From Haloarchaeobius sp. HME9146 (lineage in GTDB: Archaea > Halobacteriota > Halobacteria > Halobacteriales > Natrialbaceae), in assembly GCF_025399835.1 (NCBI RefSeq), contig NZ_JAODVR010000001.1, positions 3,348,001 to 3,412,000 of the forward strand: a DNA stretch of 64,000 nucleotides, given 5' to 3'. The position numbers and the translations under genes are program-made. Position 1 is the first letter of the stretch; the number at the start of each line of letters is the position of its first letter. The notes beneath the pieces were generated by a model, which was given only the letters and a program-made list of their open reading frames with translations, ran no database searches and was not told the DNA's origin. Below are positions 25,973-35,042 of the stretch, one piece after another.

Positions 25973-27826
25973 ATGACCGACCTCGGTGACTTCGGGGACT
26001 TCGACGTAGACGACGAGCCGGCCAACGCCGACGGGCCAGCCGGGGATGCCAGGCAGGACGACGGCGCGACGACTGACCCGTCCGGCGAGCCGCCGACCGC
26101 GACCGGCGGCAACGACCAGACCGACGACTTCCAGCGCATGGACGTGACCCCGAGCGGGCGCGACCGCGGCCTCGGGACCATCGCGGTCTCGGAGGGGCTG
26201 CGCATCGCCGAGCGCGAGGAGGACACCCAGTTGCGGGCGTACGTCACCACGGGGAACCGGCCGAACGTCCGCATCGGCTCGTACCTGCTCGCACCGTACC
26301 CCGACGGCGAGAAGCTCTTCGCCCGTATCACCGGCCTGGAGTACGCCCAGGCGTTCCACGCCGACGACGCGACCGAGATCCACGCCCGGCGCGCGATGCG
26401 CCGCGACGGTATCGACGAGGCCGACTACAAGTTCATGGCGACGCTGGAGCCGATGGCTGTCCTCTTCGAAGATTCGGGCGAACTCAAGCGCCGGATGGTC
26501 GACCGCGTCCCCAAACCGGAGACGATAATCAGGGAAGCGACCGACACCACCGAGATAAAGACCGGCCTGAAGATGCCCGAGGAAGGCGTCTTCTTAGGAC
26601 ATCTCTCCGTGGGTGGCGAGAAGGTCCGGACGAACGCGGAGCCCCCGACCATCGACTACCGGCTCAAAGACGACTACGAGGCGGGCGACCCGCTCGTGTT
26701 CCGGCACACCCTCGTCGCGGGTGGCACCGGCTCCGGGAAGACCCACGGCGCGAAGAACATCCTCCGGCAGTACCTCGACTCGGACCGCACCTACCCGATG
26801 GAAGGTGGCCGGGACGTCCGCCCCGCGATGGTCGTCTTCGACCCGCAGGACGAGTACGCCCAGATGCACGACGACAACCCCGAGATGACCGACGAGTTCG
26901 CGCGGAAGCTTGAGCGCGAGGACATCGCTCACGGCGGCATCGAGGACACGACGGCGTTCGTCCCGAAGGTCGGCCAGGCGAGCTACGCCGCCGATCACCA
27001 CCGCGCCGAACAGGTCGAGTTCACCATCCCGTTCTCGATGGTGCGGTCGCGTCCCTGGCTCGTCGCCAGCGGCGGCCTCAACGACAACCAGTACCCCGCC
27101 CTGAAACAGCTCCTGCGACGGTTCTTCCGCCAGCACGGCGACAGCGGGACCTACTCGCAGTTCCGGTCGTTCCTCGACGACCCCGCGCTGAAGGAGGAGC
27201 TGCACGAATCGGGGCGCATCCACGAGGCGACGTTCGACGCGGTGAAGCGTCGGACCTACGGCTTCGGCGACGTGTTCGACCAGTCCGCGAAGCCCATCAC
27301 CGACCTCGTCCACGAGTTCGTCCGCCCGGGCGGCCTCTCGGTGGTCCCGACCTACCACGTCAACGACTCGCGGACGACCACGACGGTGGTGCTCGCCCTC
27401 GCGAGCCTGCTCGTCGACCAGAAGCTCTCGAACGACCCCGACTTCGACCGCATCAAGGAGACCCCGATGGTTCTCGGGATGGACGAGGCGCACAACTTCC
27501 TCACCGACGCCGATACCGTCCAGGCCCGCAAGGTCATCACGAAGTTCACCGAGGCGGCCAAGCAGGGCCGCAAGGAGCGCCTCGGGCTGTTCCTCATCAC
27601 GCAGGACCCCCAGGACATCGCCGACCCGGTGTTCAAGCAGGTGAACACGACGGTCGTGCTCAACCTGGGCGACGAAGACGCCATCAAGAGCGTCAATATC
27701 CCCGCCAACCTCGAAAGTAAGGTGCCCTACATGGAGAAGGGCCAGATGGTCGTCTACTCGCCCGACAACTCCGAACCCGTCGAGTGCATCGGCCTCTCGA
27801 CGTGTGTGACGAGCCACGGACGCTGA
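25973..27826 (+). CDS. herA: HerA-like DNA translocase ATPase
   Basis: 617 residues. The first 60 are an acidic, disordered tail. A HAS-barrel-like domain follows, then the FtsK/HerA RecA-like ATPase: Walker A GGTGSGKT at 250-257 (Lys256) and Walker B VLGMDEAH (Asp504, Glu505), with the sensor-like FLITQDPQDI and an Arg-bearing helix. HerA hexamers pump DNA to NurA during end resection. The start is the ATG at 25973; the open frame upstream uses only TTG. Some haloarchaeal relatives of this size are annotated simply as DUF87 ATPases, so the HerA name rests partly on the nurA neighbour. Confidence 0.87.
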   Translation: MTDLGDFGDFDVDDEPANADGPAGDARQDDGATTDPSGEPPTATGGNDQTDDFQRMDVTPSGRDRGLGTIAVSEGLRIAEREEDTQLRAYVTTGNRPNVRIGSYLLAPYPDGEKLFARITGLEYAQAFHADDATEIHARRAMRRDGIDEADYKFMATLEPMAVLFEDSGELKRRMVDRVPKPETIIREATDTTEIKTGLKMPEEGVFLGHLSVGGEKVRTNAEPPTIDYRLKDDYEAGDPLVFRHTLVAGGTGSGKTHGAKNILRQYLDSDRTYPMEGGRDVRPAMVVFDPQDEYAQMHDDNPEMTDEFARKLEREDIAHGGIEDTTAFVPKVGQASYAADHHRAEQVEFTIPFSMVRSRPWLVASGGLNDNQYPALKQLLRRFFRQHGDSGTYSQFRSFLDDPALKEELHESGRIHEATFDAVKRRTYGFGDVFDQSAKPITDLVHEFVRPGGLSVVPTYHVNDSRTTTTVVLALASLLVDQKLSNDPDFDRIKETPMVLGMDEAHNFLTDADTVQARKVITKFTEAAKQGRKERLGLFLITQDPQDIADPVFKQVNTTVVLNLGDEDAIKSVNIPANLESKVPYMEKGQMVVYSPDNSEPVECIGLSTCVTSHGR

Positions 27827-27886
27827 GAACGGGCGTCGTTCCCGCCGTTTCTCGATTAGTACACGGGGGGTGACGCCGGAGATGCA

Positions 27887-27892
27887 TTTATC
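27887..27892 (+). promoter_or_regulatory. TATA-like box of the UspA gene
   Basis: TTTATC within gcatttatccg, 28 bp before the ATG at 27918. Confidence 0.5.
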
Positions 27893-27917
27893 CGCCAGAG
27901 TGTGCTACTCTATACCA

Positions 27918-28349
27918 ATGGCAGAGCACGTCCTCGTCGCCTACGACGACTCGGTGCAGGCCGACCACGCCCTGCGGTTGGCGCTGCAGGAGTTCGACGA
28001 CGCGGGACGGATGACCCTCCTCACCATCATCGACCCTGCGTCCGCCGGCTACAGCCGCAAGCTCACCATCCCGAGCCTGCCCGAGGAGTGGTACGAGGAG
28101 ACGAAGATGGCAGCCGAAGAACGCCTCGCGACTGCGGAACGGGCTGCCGCCCAGGTCGGCGTCGACGTCGACACCGAGATCGTCGTCGGGCGGCCCTCTC
28201 GGCGCATCGTCGCCTACGCCCGCGAACACGACGTGGACCACATCATCACCGGGAGCCACGGCCGCTCCGGCGTCTCACGCATGCTGCTCGGCAGCGTCGC
28301 CGAGGCCGTCATCAGGCACGCGAACTGCCCGGTGACGGTGGTTCGGTGA
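27918..28349 (+). CDS. Universal stress protein, UspA family
   Basis: 143 residues, single Usp domain. It begins MAEHVLVAYDDSVQADHAL and ends with the ATP-binding signature G.HGRSG..R.LLGSVAEAV..H..CPV.VVR (GSHGRSGVSRMLLGSVAE). ATP binding is therefore expected. The open frame extends to 27870 over its own TATA box, so the ATG at 27918 is chosen. Role: general stress response, precise function unknown. Confidence 0.95.
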   Translation: MAEHVLVAYDDSVQADHALRLALQEFDDAGRMTLLTIIDPASAGYSRKLTIPSLPEEWYEETKMAAEERLATAERAAAQVGVDVDTEIVVGRPSRRIVAYAREHDVDHIITGSHGRSGVSRMLLGSVAEAVIRHANCPVTVVR

Positions 28350-28396
28350 CCGTGGTGCGGTGACCCGCGGTTCGACGGCGGTTCCCACCGGCCCCG

Positions 28397-29353
28397 TCAG
28401 CGGACGAGCCACTCGAACATCTCCGCGTCGTGTTCGACGAAGATGGAGAGGTGCCCGAGTTCCGGGTAGAAGTGTCCTTCTGCGGTGGGGATGGCATCGA
28501 GCAGATGCGTCCCCATCTCGACCGGGTTGATCCTGTCCCCACGCCCGTGCCAGATGCCGACCGGCACGTCGATGGCAGCGAGCGAGAACGGCCAGTCCTG
28601 GCCGAACAGCTGGAGGTCTCGCACGAACGCCGCCGTGCCGTGGTGCTGGCAGGCAGCCGGTATCGAGGCGACCAGCAGCTTCCCGACGTCACCCCGCCAG
28701 ACCGACTCGTCCCGCGGCGCGGCACCCCTGACACGCCGCTCTATCGTCCACCCGGGCGCGTACCGGGCCGACCGAACCTCGAACCCGAGGAACGCCCGGA
28801 TGACCCACGGCACGTGGATCGCGGCGCGTATCATCAGTCGGAGGAGCCGGGGCACCGACTCGAGTGGCCCGGAACTACAGCAGACGGCGACGCGAGGGAA
28901 TCGCTCCGGGGCGACCGCGCCACAGGCGAGGGCGTACGGGCCACCGCCGGAGATGCCGAGAACGGGGGCCGCATCGATATCGAGTGCGTCCAGTAACTCG
29001 ACGACGTCGGCTGGCCACCCGGTCAGTTCACGGGACGGGTCCGGGTCAGAGACGCCCACACCGGGGCGTTCGGGGGCGATGACACGCACCCCGAGGTCCC
29101 GACCGACCTGGTCGAAGACGGCCGCACCCAGGCGGCCGTTGGGTATCCCGTGGAAGGTGAGGACCGGCCGACCAGCCGGGTCGCCGGTCTCCGCGTACCC
29201 GAGCGTTCTACCGTCCGAGAGCGTCAGGACGGACGGGTTCTCGACCAGTCGGCGGGCGACGGCACGCATCCCCGTCGCCCCGTCTCCGAGGTACGGCAGT
29301 TCCGCGCGCTGCTTCCCCAACAACCGACGAGAGACCGCCTCGAGACCGCTCAT
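28397..29353 (-). CDS. Alpha/beta hydrolase
   Basis: 318 residues. The hydrolase core starts after a helical N-terminal extension of about 45 residues. Oxyanion motif FHGIPNGR, nucleophile elbow GISGGGP (Ser), and a late histidine in LGHLSIFVEHD complete the triad together with an Asp in the GRGDRINPVE loop. The lid region contains several hydrophobic helices. Substrate unknown; haloarchaeal genomes carry many such paralogues. Next to it on the same strand lies the Lrp/AsnC regulator, about 37 bp downstream. Confidence 0.92.
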   Translation of the reverse strand: MSGLEAVSRRLLGKQRAELPYLGDGATGMRAVARRLVENPSVLTLSDGRTLGYAETGDPAGRPVLTFHGIPNGRLGAAVFDQVGRDLGVRVIAPERPGVGVSDPDPSRELTGWPADVVELLDALDIDAAPVLGISGGGPYALACGAVAPERFPRVAVCCSSGPLESVPRLLRLMIRAAIHVPWVIRAFLGFEVRSARYAPGWTIERRVRGAAPRDESVWRGDVGKLLVASIPAACQHHGTAAFVRDLQLFGQDWPFSLAAIDVPVGIWHGRGDRINPVEMGTHLLDAIPTAEGHFYPELGHLSIFVEHDAEMFEWLVR

Positions 29354-29390
29354 TCTCTAGTCAGACGGGGGGAATCGAGTTAACGCTTCG

Positions 29391-29864
29391 TCAGACCCCG
29401 CCGTGTCTCCTGAATCCCGAGTACGAACTCCGGTGCGTGCTCCGAATCAGGTCCTCGTCGGAGACCTTCAGGCCGAGTTCGTCGAGTTCCTCACCGATCC
29501 GGGTCAGGTCGTCGCCGTCGGCCCCGACGGCCCGAACGAGGACGTTCGACTCGCCTTTCATCACCTCCTGTACCTCGACGACGCCGTCCACCTCGGCTGC
29601 CGCCCGTGCGAGTTCCTCACGGTCCGGAATCGGTGCCGTACACACGATGAGGGTGAACAGCTGGTACCCGGCCTGTTCGTAGTCCACGTCGGCGTGATAG
29701 CCACGGAGCACCCCGTCTTCTTCGAGTCGCTGAATCCGGTTCCGGACGGTACTCGCGGAGACGTCGAGTTCGGCTGCGATGTCGCTCGAGGACGTGCGGC
29801 GGGCCTCCGACTGGAGTTCACGGAGGATGCGCCGGTCGAGGTCGTCCAGTTCTCGAATCGCCAT
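29391..29864 (-). CDS. Lrp/AsnC family transcription regulator
   Basis: 157 residues from MAIRELDDLDRRILRELQ. N-terminal winged helix (DIAAELDVSASTVRNRIQRLEEDGVL) and a C-terminal RAM/AsnC effector domain (TLIVCTAP, GVVEVQEVMKGESNVLVRAVG). A TATA-like CTTTTAGG on the minus strand at about 29889-29897 fits initiation at 29864, and makes the ATG at 29888 unlikely. The upstream spacer carries repeats of CAGAACAG near 29917-29938 that could be binding sites. The regulated genes are unknown; amino acid metabolism is the usual theme. Confidence 0.93.
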   Translation of the reverse strand: MAIRELDDLDRRILRELQSEARRTSSSDIAAELDVSASTVRNRIQRLEEDGVLRGYHADVDYEQAGYQLFTLIVCTAPIPDREELARAAAEVDGVVEVQEVMKGESNVLVRAVGADGDDLTRIGEELDELGLKVSDEDLIRSTHRSSYSGFRRHGGV

Positions 29865-30030
29865 TTGGCTACAGTGTTCGGCTGGCATCCTAAAAGCGTG
29901 GCCAAACTAGATTGTCAGAACAGCACCAGAACAGAACAAGATTTCGTTTCCGAAAATCGGCTATTTAAACTCGAAGACAGTGCGCCACTTTTTCCTGTCT
30001 CGAACGAGAACGAGCGAACACTGACGACCA

Positions 30031-31125
30031 ATGAACGGCCTCGAAATCTCGATTCGCCTGTTCGCAGGAGCCCTGCTCATCCTCGCAAACGGCTTCTTCG
30101 TCGCCATCGAGTTCGCACTGACGCGTGCTCGCCAGTTCACCGAGAGCGAGTTCGTCGACGGGGATTCCCGACTGGAGCGAGCGTGGGAGATGACGAACGA
30201 CCTCGAACTGTACCTGACGACGTGCCAGGTGGGTATCACCGCCTCGAGCATCGCCGTCGGTATCGTCGCCGAACCCGCACTCGCGGCCATCTTCGAGCCG
30301 CTGTTCGGCGGCACCCCCCTCGCGAGGATCGGGGCCGGCGCGCTCATCGCGTACCTCATCATCAACCTCATCCACCTGACCCACGGCGAGCAGACGCCGA
30401 CCTACCTCGGCGTCGAGCGCTCCCGGCTGGTCTGCCGGTACGGGGCTGCGCCCCTCTACTGGTTCTACGTCGTCATCTCGCCGCTCATCAAGCTCGGCGA
30501 CTGGGTCGCGAAGTTGACCCTCCGACTGTTCGGCATCGAGATGTCCGGCGCGTGGCTCGAAGCCGAGGAGGACGTCATCGAGTCCCGGAGTCAGCTGCGC
30601 AACCGCCTGAGTTCGCTGCTGCAACGCGGCGACATCGACGGCGAGCGCCACGATGAGGTGCTGAGCGCACTCGACGCCGGGACGATGCAGATCCAGGACG
30701 TGATGGTCCCCGAATCGGAGGTGGCGTTCCTCTCGACCGAGGTTTCCCCCGAGGAGAACCTCCGACGCCTGTCGGAGACGCAGCACACCCGGTATCCGCT
30801 CATCGGTGACACGCCGGAGGACGTGAAGGGTATCGTCTACGTCCCGCGGGTCATCGAGAACATCGACGCGCTGCGTGACGGGGAGATGACGTTCGCGGAC
30901 ATCGCAGCGCCGCCGATGACGGTCTCGGCTGACACCTCCGTCAGCGACGCCATCGACCGGTTCCAGGCCGAGAATCAGGAGCTGGCGGTGGTCCTCGCCG
31001 ATGGCGAGGTCGTCGGGCTGGTCACCGCGACCGACGCGCTCGAAGCCGTCATGGGCGAACTGGAGGACCCCCTCGATTCGAGGACCGCGAACACGTCGCG
31101 TCGGAACCAGCCCGCACCGAACTAG
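30031..31125 (+). CDS. CNNM/CorC-like membrane protein with CBS pair
   Basis: 364 residues. The N-terminal DUF21 domain has about three or four membrane spans (residues 1-170) with the signature FVAIEFALTRAR, EMTNDLELYLTTCQVGITASS. It is followed by two CBS domains (about 200-325): QDVMVPESEVAFLS...RYPLIGDTPEDVKGIVYV and DIAAPPMTVSAD...LAVVLADGEVVGLVT. CNNM proteins take part in magnesium homeostasis; bacterial relatives were called haemolysins. A TATA box TATTTAAA at about 29963-29970 implies a leader of about 40 nt. Confidence 0.93.
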   Translation: MNGLEISIRLFAGALLILANGFFVAIEFALTRARQFTESEFVDGDSRLERAWEMTNDLELYLTTCQVGITASSIAVGIVAEPALAAIFEPLFGGTPLARIGAGALIAYLIINLIHLTHGEQTPTYLGVERSRLVCRYGAAPLYWFYVVISPLIKLGDWVAKLTLRLFGIEMSGAWLEAEEDVIESRSQLRNRLSSLLQRGDIDGERHDEVLSALDAGTMQIQDVMVPESEVAFLSTEVSPEENLRRLSETQHTRYPLIGDTPEDVKGIVYVPRVIENIDALRDGEMTFADIAAPPMTVSADTSVSDAIDRFQAENQELAVVLADGEVVGLVTATDALEAVMGELEDPLDSRTANTSRRNQPAPN

Positions 31126-31166
31126 GGCGGTTGCCCTGCCCCGTCGCTGGGCGGGGTCATTCGATT

Positions 31167-31529
31167 CTACACCCCCGGAATCCCCAGCACGTTCGGGGCG
31201 ACGATTCCCACGACTGCCAGCACCCAGACGACCACGACCGCGACGAGCCACGCGACCACGCCGATGCCGGCTGCCGTCTTCCAGCCACCCGGGTAGCGGT
31301 AGTTGATGACGCCGACCCAGGCGACCAGCACGAGGAGGATGCCGAGAAGCGGAATCCACCCGAAGAGGAAGCTCACGATGCCCCAGACGACCGCCCCCAG
31401 CAGGGCCGTGACGGCGGCGTACCCGACGTCTGTCTTCCGTTCCAGTACCGCCCGGGCACCCGCGACGATGCCGACCGTCCCGATGACCCAGCTCACGACG
31501 AAGACGACGAGTGAATCGACGAGTCCCAT
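31167..31529 (-). CDS. Membrane protein, unknown
   Basis: 120 residues with four hydrophobic helices and a short polar loop NYRYPGGWKTAAG between the third and fourth. It starts MGLVDSLVVFVVSW. A frame extension to 31577 is not hydrophobic and is discarded. It ends 41 bp from the convergent CNNM gene; the spacer has GCCCCG/CGGGGC-type complementary stretches that may act as a terminator. Confidence 0.75.
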   Translation of the reverse strand: MGLVDSLVVFVVSWVIGTVGIVAGARAVLERKTDVGYAAVTALLGAVVWGIVSFLFGWIPLLGILLVLVAWVGVINYRYPGGWKTAAGIGVVAWLVAVVVVWVLAVVGIVAPNVLGIPGV

Positions 31530-31639
31530 GTCAGACCCTCCGGGCCGCGGGCTGACCACTGGCGAGCAGCATCTCACTGGCTACCGATGACATACGGGAG
31601 GTAGGCTATGGAGCCGGAAAGGTAGTGGCCGGATATTCC

Positions 31640-32917
31640 TCAGAAGATGTTCGCCTGCCGGTGGACCGAGATACCCTCGTCGGTGATCTCGTAGGGTTTC
31701 GTCTCGCGGGAGTGGTTCGCGTCACGTATCTTCTGTATCTCGACGGCGAGGCGGGTCTCCCGGAAGTCCGAGGGCCGGACGTACTGGAGGATGAACACGG
31801 CGTCGGTGAGGTACTCGACGATGCCGTGTCGGGAGGCGTAGGGCGAGTCCTCGCTGGCCTCGGAGGTCATCATGGTCGTGATGCCGGCCTCCTTCAGGCT
31901 CTTCGTGAAGTCGAATATCTCGTTGCGGCGTTTGGCCCGGTCGTCGTACATCATCTCCAGCAGCGACACCGAGTCGAGCACCAGCCGGCTCGCGCCGAAC
32001 TCGCGGATGAGCCGGGGGAGTTCGGACCGGATGGACCCGAGGCTGTTGGCCATCTCGATGGGGTCGATGTCGACGACTGCGAGCAGGTCGTCCGCGACGT
32101 ACTCGTCGAAGGGCATCCCCTTCTCGGTGGCCGAGTTGATGACGCGCCGGCGGTTCTCCTCGAGGGTGATGAAGATGGCGCGCTCGCCCTGGCGCATCCC
32201 GTGGTCGAGGAACTGGAGCCCGAAGGTGGTCTTCCCGGTCCCGGCGGAGCCGACCGCGACCATCAGCGAGCGCTCGGGAACGCCGCCCATGATCATCTCG
32301 TCGAGCCCCTTGATGCCGAGGTTGATACGGGGGAGTTCGGAGTCGAAGTCCTCGTCGGAGGTGAAGTCCCCGCCGCCGAAGCCACCGCCGCCGCTGTCGA
32401 ATCCCGCGCTCATCCCGAAGTCGTCGGTGGCCATGTCGAACTCGCCGTCGCCCACGTCGAACGGGCTCCCGTCGACGTCGAAGGAGTCGCCCGCACCGCC
32501 GGACCCGCTGCCGTCGTCGACGTCCGGCATCTGGACGTTCTCCATGGCGGCCCCGAAGTTGTCGTTGAACAGCGAGCCAGAGCCCGAAGCACCGCCGGGG
32601 TCTTCGGCCGGGGTGCTGTCGGGGCTGCTATCGGGCGTGCCGGCAGGGCTGCTGTCGGTACCGGGACCGTCCGCAGCCGGGTCTGCTGGTGATTCAGACA
32701 CCGAGTCCGAATCTGTGCCAGCTTCGGCCACCGCGTCCGCGGCGGCCTCTTCGGCACTCATGTCGTCGGGCCACTCGTCGTCCCAGGCAGAATCGTCGGA
32801 GTCGGTGGCGTCGTCGCCATCGGCTTCGCCGTCGCCATCGCCGTCAGCCGTGTCCGTCCGCTGGTTGCGCTCCCGGATGGCCCGTTCGAACCAGTCTTCC
32901 TCGCTCACCGTGACCAC
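31640..32917 (-). CDS. RAD55/KaiC-like ATPase with long acidic tail
   Basis: 425 residues. The first 30 form a helix (SEEDWFERAIRERNQR), followed by about 170 residues of low complexity, rich in Asp, Ser, Gly, Pro. The C-terminal 240 residues are a KaiC/RecA-like ATPase: LGIKGLDEMIMGGVPE, Walker A GSAGTGKTT, Walker B RLVLDSVSLLEM, and a final PYEITDEGISVHRQ. Such proteins are haloarchaeal signal-transduction ATPases (GvpD-, FlaH- and KaiC-related). The start is a GTG at 32917 or 32908; no ATG fits. Function unknown. Confidence 0.85.
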   Translation of the reverse strand: MVTVSEEDWFERAIRERNQRTDTADGDGDGEADGDDATDSDDSAWDDEWPDDMSAEEAAADAVAEAGTDSDSVSESPADPAADGPGTDSSPAGTPDSSPDSTPAEDPGGASGSGSLFNDNFGAAMENVQMPDVDDGSGSGGAGDSFDVDGSPFDVGDGEFDMATDDFGMSAGFDSGGGGFGGGDFTSDEDFDSELPRINLGIKGLDEMIMGGVPERSLMVAVGSAGTGKTTFGLQFLDHGMRQGERAIFITLEENRRRVINSATEKGMPFDEYVADDLLAVVDIDPIEMANSLGSIRSELPRLIREFGASRLVLDSVSLLEMMYDDRAKRRNEIFDFTKSLKEAGITTMMTSEASEDSPYASRHGIVEYLTDAVFILQYVRPSDFRETRLAVEIQKIRDANHSRETKPYEITDEGISVHRQANIF

Positions 32918-33108
32918 CGCTCCTGGCGAGCGAACAGGTGTGTCACTACTGTGCCAGAAACGGACACCGCGTCGTGGCCGGCACGAGTCTGGTCGGAAGG
33001 GAGCATTGCTATCGTGGTGACGCGTCGGAGGAGTCCTCCTCGACCGCGCCGTTCGTACACCGGAGGCCACGCCCTGCGCAGGTATTAACCTTGTTGCTGT
33101 CGATGGGG

Positions 33109-33116
33109 TTTTTAAT
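33109..33116 (+). promoter_or_regulatory. TATA box of the NAD kinase gene
   Basis: TTTTTAAT, 23-30 bp before the ATG at 33139; favours that start over the upstream in-frame extension. Confidence 0.5.
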
Positions 33117-33138
33117 CTCGTGGGCGGTAGCCTCGGGT

Positions 33139-33963
33139 ATGAAGGTGGGGCTGGTCGCCCAGAAGGACAACGCTCGTGCGGCCCATCTGGCGGAGAAACT
33201 CCGCGAGATGCTCCGCGAGCGCGACGTGACGATAGTAGTCGACACGGCCACAGCCACGGCCCTCGGCATCGACGGCGTCTCGCCCGAGGCCATGCAGGAC
33301 TGTGCGCTGGTCGTGAGCATCGGGGGCGACGGGACGTTCCTCTACACCGCCCGCGGCGCTGGGACCGCCCCCATCATGGGCGTGAACCTCGGCGAGGTCG
33401 GCTTCCTGAACGCCGTCTCGCCCGACGATGCCGTCGACGCGGTCCGGGACGAGGTCGCGCACATCCGGGAGACCGGATCGCCACACGTCCGCGAGATGAT
33501 GCGCCTCCAGGCCAGCGGCGACGACTGGACGCTCGACCCCGGGATGAACGAGATCGTCGTCCAGGGGCCCCAGCGCGGCCACGGGGCGGGTGCCTCCTTC
33601 GAGGTCCGGGTCGACGGCGAGCTCTACACCGGCAGCCAGGGCGACGGTATCCTCATCGCGACCCCGGCGGGCAGCACCGCGTACAACCTCAGCGAAGGTG
33701 GGCCGTTCATCCGCCCCGAGGTCGACGCCGTCGTCGTCACCGAGATGTGTGCCTCCGAACCGATGCCCTCGCTGGTGAGCGCCGCCGACAGCACGGTCAC
33801 GGTCCGTGTGGACGACGCGGACTCCGGCTTCGTCATCAGCGACGGGCGCAACCAGCAGGTCATCGACCCACCCGAGACCGTCACCATCGAGCGGGCCGAC
33901 CAGCCGGTCCGGATGGCCGGCCCCCCGAGCGAGTTCTTCAAAGCCCTCAACAAGCTGGATTGA
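33139..33963 (+). CDS. nadK: NAD kinase
   Basis: Phosphorylates NAD to NADP. 274 residues from MKVGLVAQKDN. The nucleotide/phosphate-binding GGDGT motif is at 62-66 (Asp64), with the NE/D region MNEIVVQGPQ and the substrate loop TPAGSTAYNLSEGGP downstream. The frame is open to 32938 but the TATA box at 33109 and the family N terminus fix the start. It opposes the KaiC-like gene across a 221-bp spacer in which a GGAGGA-G-TCCTCC palindrome is seen near 33027-33039. Confidence 0.95.
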   Translation: MKVGLVAQKDNARAAHLAEKLREMLRERDVTIVVDTATATALGIDGVSPEAMQDCALVVSIGGDGTFLYTARGAGTAPIMGVNLGEVGFLNAVSPDDAVDAVRDEVAHIRETGSPHVREMMRLQASGDDWTLDPGMNEIVVQGPQRGHGAGASFEVRVDGELYTGSQGDGILIATPAGSTAYNLSEGGPFIRPEVDAVVVTEMCASEPMPSLVSAADSTVTVRVDDADSGFVISDGRNQQVIDPPETVTIERADQPVRMAGPPSEFFKALNKLD

Positions 33964-34030
33964 ATCCGGGTACGGGCAAGCCCCCCGACTTTCGAAAGCC
34001 CTTAGCAACTCCTGACCCTTCCTGCACCTA

Positions 34031-34963
34031 ATGAGTGAGCAACTGCCGGACGTCCAGGCGTCCAGCCCGGACGTCACCGTCGGGCTGAGCCAGGTGGGGG
34101 TCACAGGCGTCGAGAAGCTCGTGAAACTCCACCGAGAGGGCAAGCGCCCCATCGTCCTGATGGCCGAGTTCGAAGTGTTCGTCGACCTCCCGTCGTGGCG
34201 CAAGGGTGCCGATATGTCCCGCAACATGCAGGTCATCGACGAGACGCTCGAAGCCGCGACCCGCGACGAGGCCCTCCGCGTGGAGGACGTCTGTGGCGAC
34301 GCCGCCGAGCGCCTGCTGGCCAAGCACGACTACACCAGCAAGGCCGTCGTGAAGATGGAAGCCGAACTCGTCACCCGCGAGAACACGCCCGCCTCCGGAC
34401 TCGAGACCCAGAGCGTCGTCGATATCATCGCGAGCGCCACCGCGACCGACGAGGGTACCCGCGAGGAGATCGGTGCCCACGTCGTCGGCATGACGGTCTG
34501 TCCCTGCTCGCAGGGCATGTCGGCCGCCCGCGCCCGGAACGTGCTCGCCGACCTCGGCGTCGACGACGAGACCACCGAGGAGTTCCTCGACCGCGTGCCC
34601 CAGCCCGGCCACAGCCAGCGCGGCCACGCCACCATCACCATCGAGAGCGAGGGCACCCCCGACGTGGACCTCATGGACATCGTCGAGGTCGCCCGCGACT
34701 CCATGTCGGCCCGCATCTACAACCTCGCGAAGCGCCCCGACGAGGACCACATGACCTACGAGGCCCACGCCGACGCGAAGTTCGTCGAGGACTGCGTGCG
34801 TGCCATGGCCGAGGGCGTGGTCGCGGAGTTCGACCACCTGCCGGACGACGCCGTGATTCATATGGAGCAGTCCAACGACGAGTCCATCCACCAGCACAAC
34901 GCCCATGCGGAACGGCTGGTCGAGATGGGCCAGCTCCGGAAGGAACTGGACGGCGAACACTGA
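34031..34963 (+). CDS. mptA: GTP cyclohydrolase MptA (type IV)
   Basis: Opens the GTP ring to 7,8-dihydroneopterin 2',3'-cyclic phosphate; in haloarchaea this feeds both folate-like pterins and queuosine/archaeosine synthesis. 310 residues. N-terminal [13 protein letters not shown], central [15 protein letters not shown], metal-binding Cys/His region [15 protein letters not shown] with Cys, [13 protein letters not shown] (His) and terminal [14 protein letters not shown]. Length and motifs match the characterised haloarchaeal enzyme. It stands alone, with an AT-poor promoter region. Confidence 0.96.
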   Translation: MSEQLPDVQASSPDVTVGLSQVGVTGVEKLVKLHREGKRPIVLMAEFEVFVDLPSWRKGADMSRNMQVIDETLEAATRDEALRVEDVCGDAAERLLAKHDYTSKAVVKMEAELVTRENTPASGLETQSVVDIIASATATDEGTREEIGAHVVGMTVCPCSQGMSAARARNVLADLGVDDETTEEFLDRVPQPGHSQRGHATITIESEGTPDVDLMDIVEVARDSMSARIYNLAKRPDEDHMTYEAHADAKFVEDCVRAMAEGVVAEFDHLPDDAVIHMEQSNDESIHQHNAHAERLVEMGQLRKELDGEH

Positions 34964-35042
34964 CCGGTCGGCGACGTCTCTCTCGACTCTACTTCTGCGA
35001 TAGAGACAGACATCGACGGTCGACAGGGAGTGCGACCGCTGT

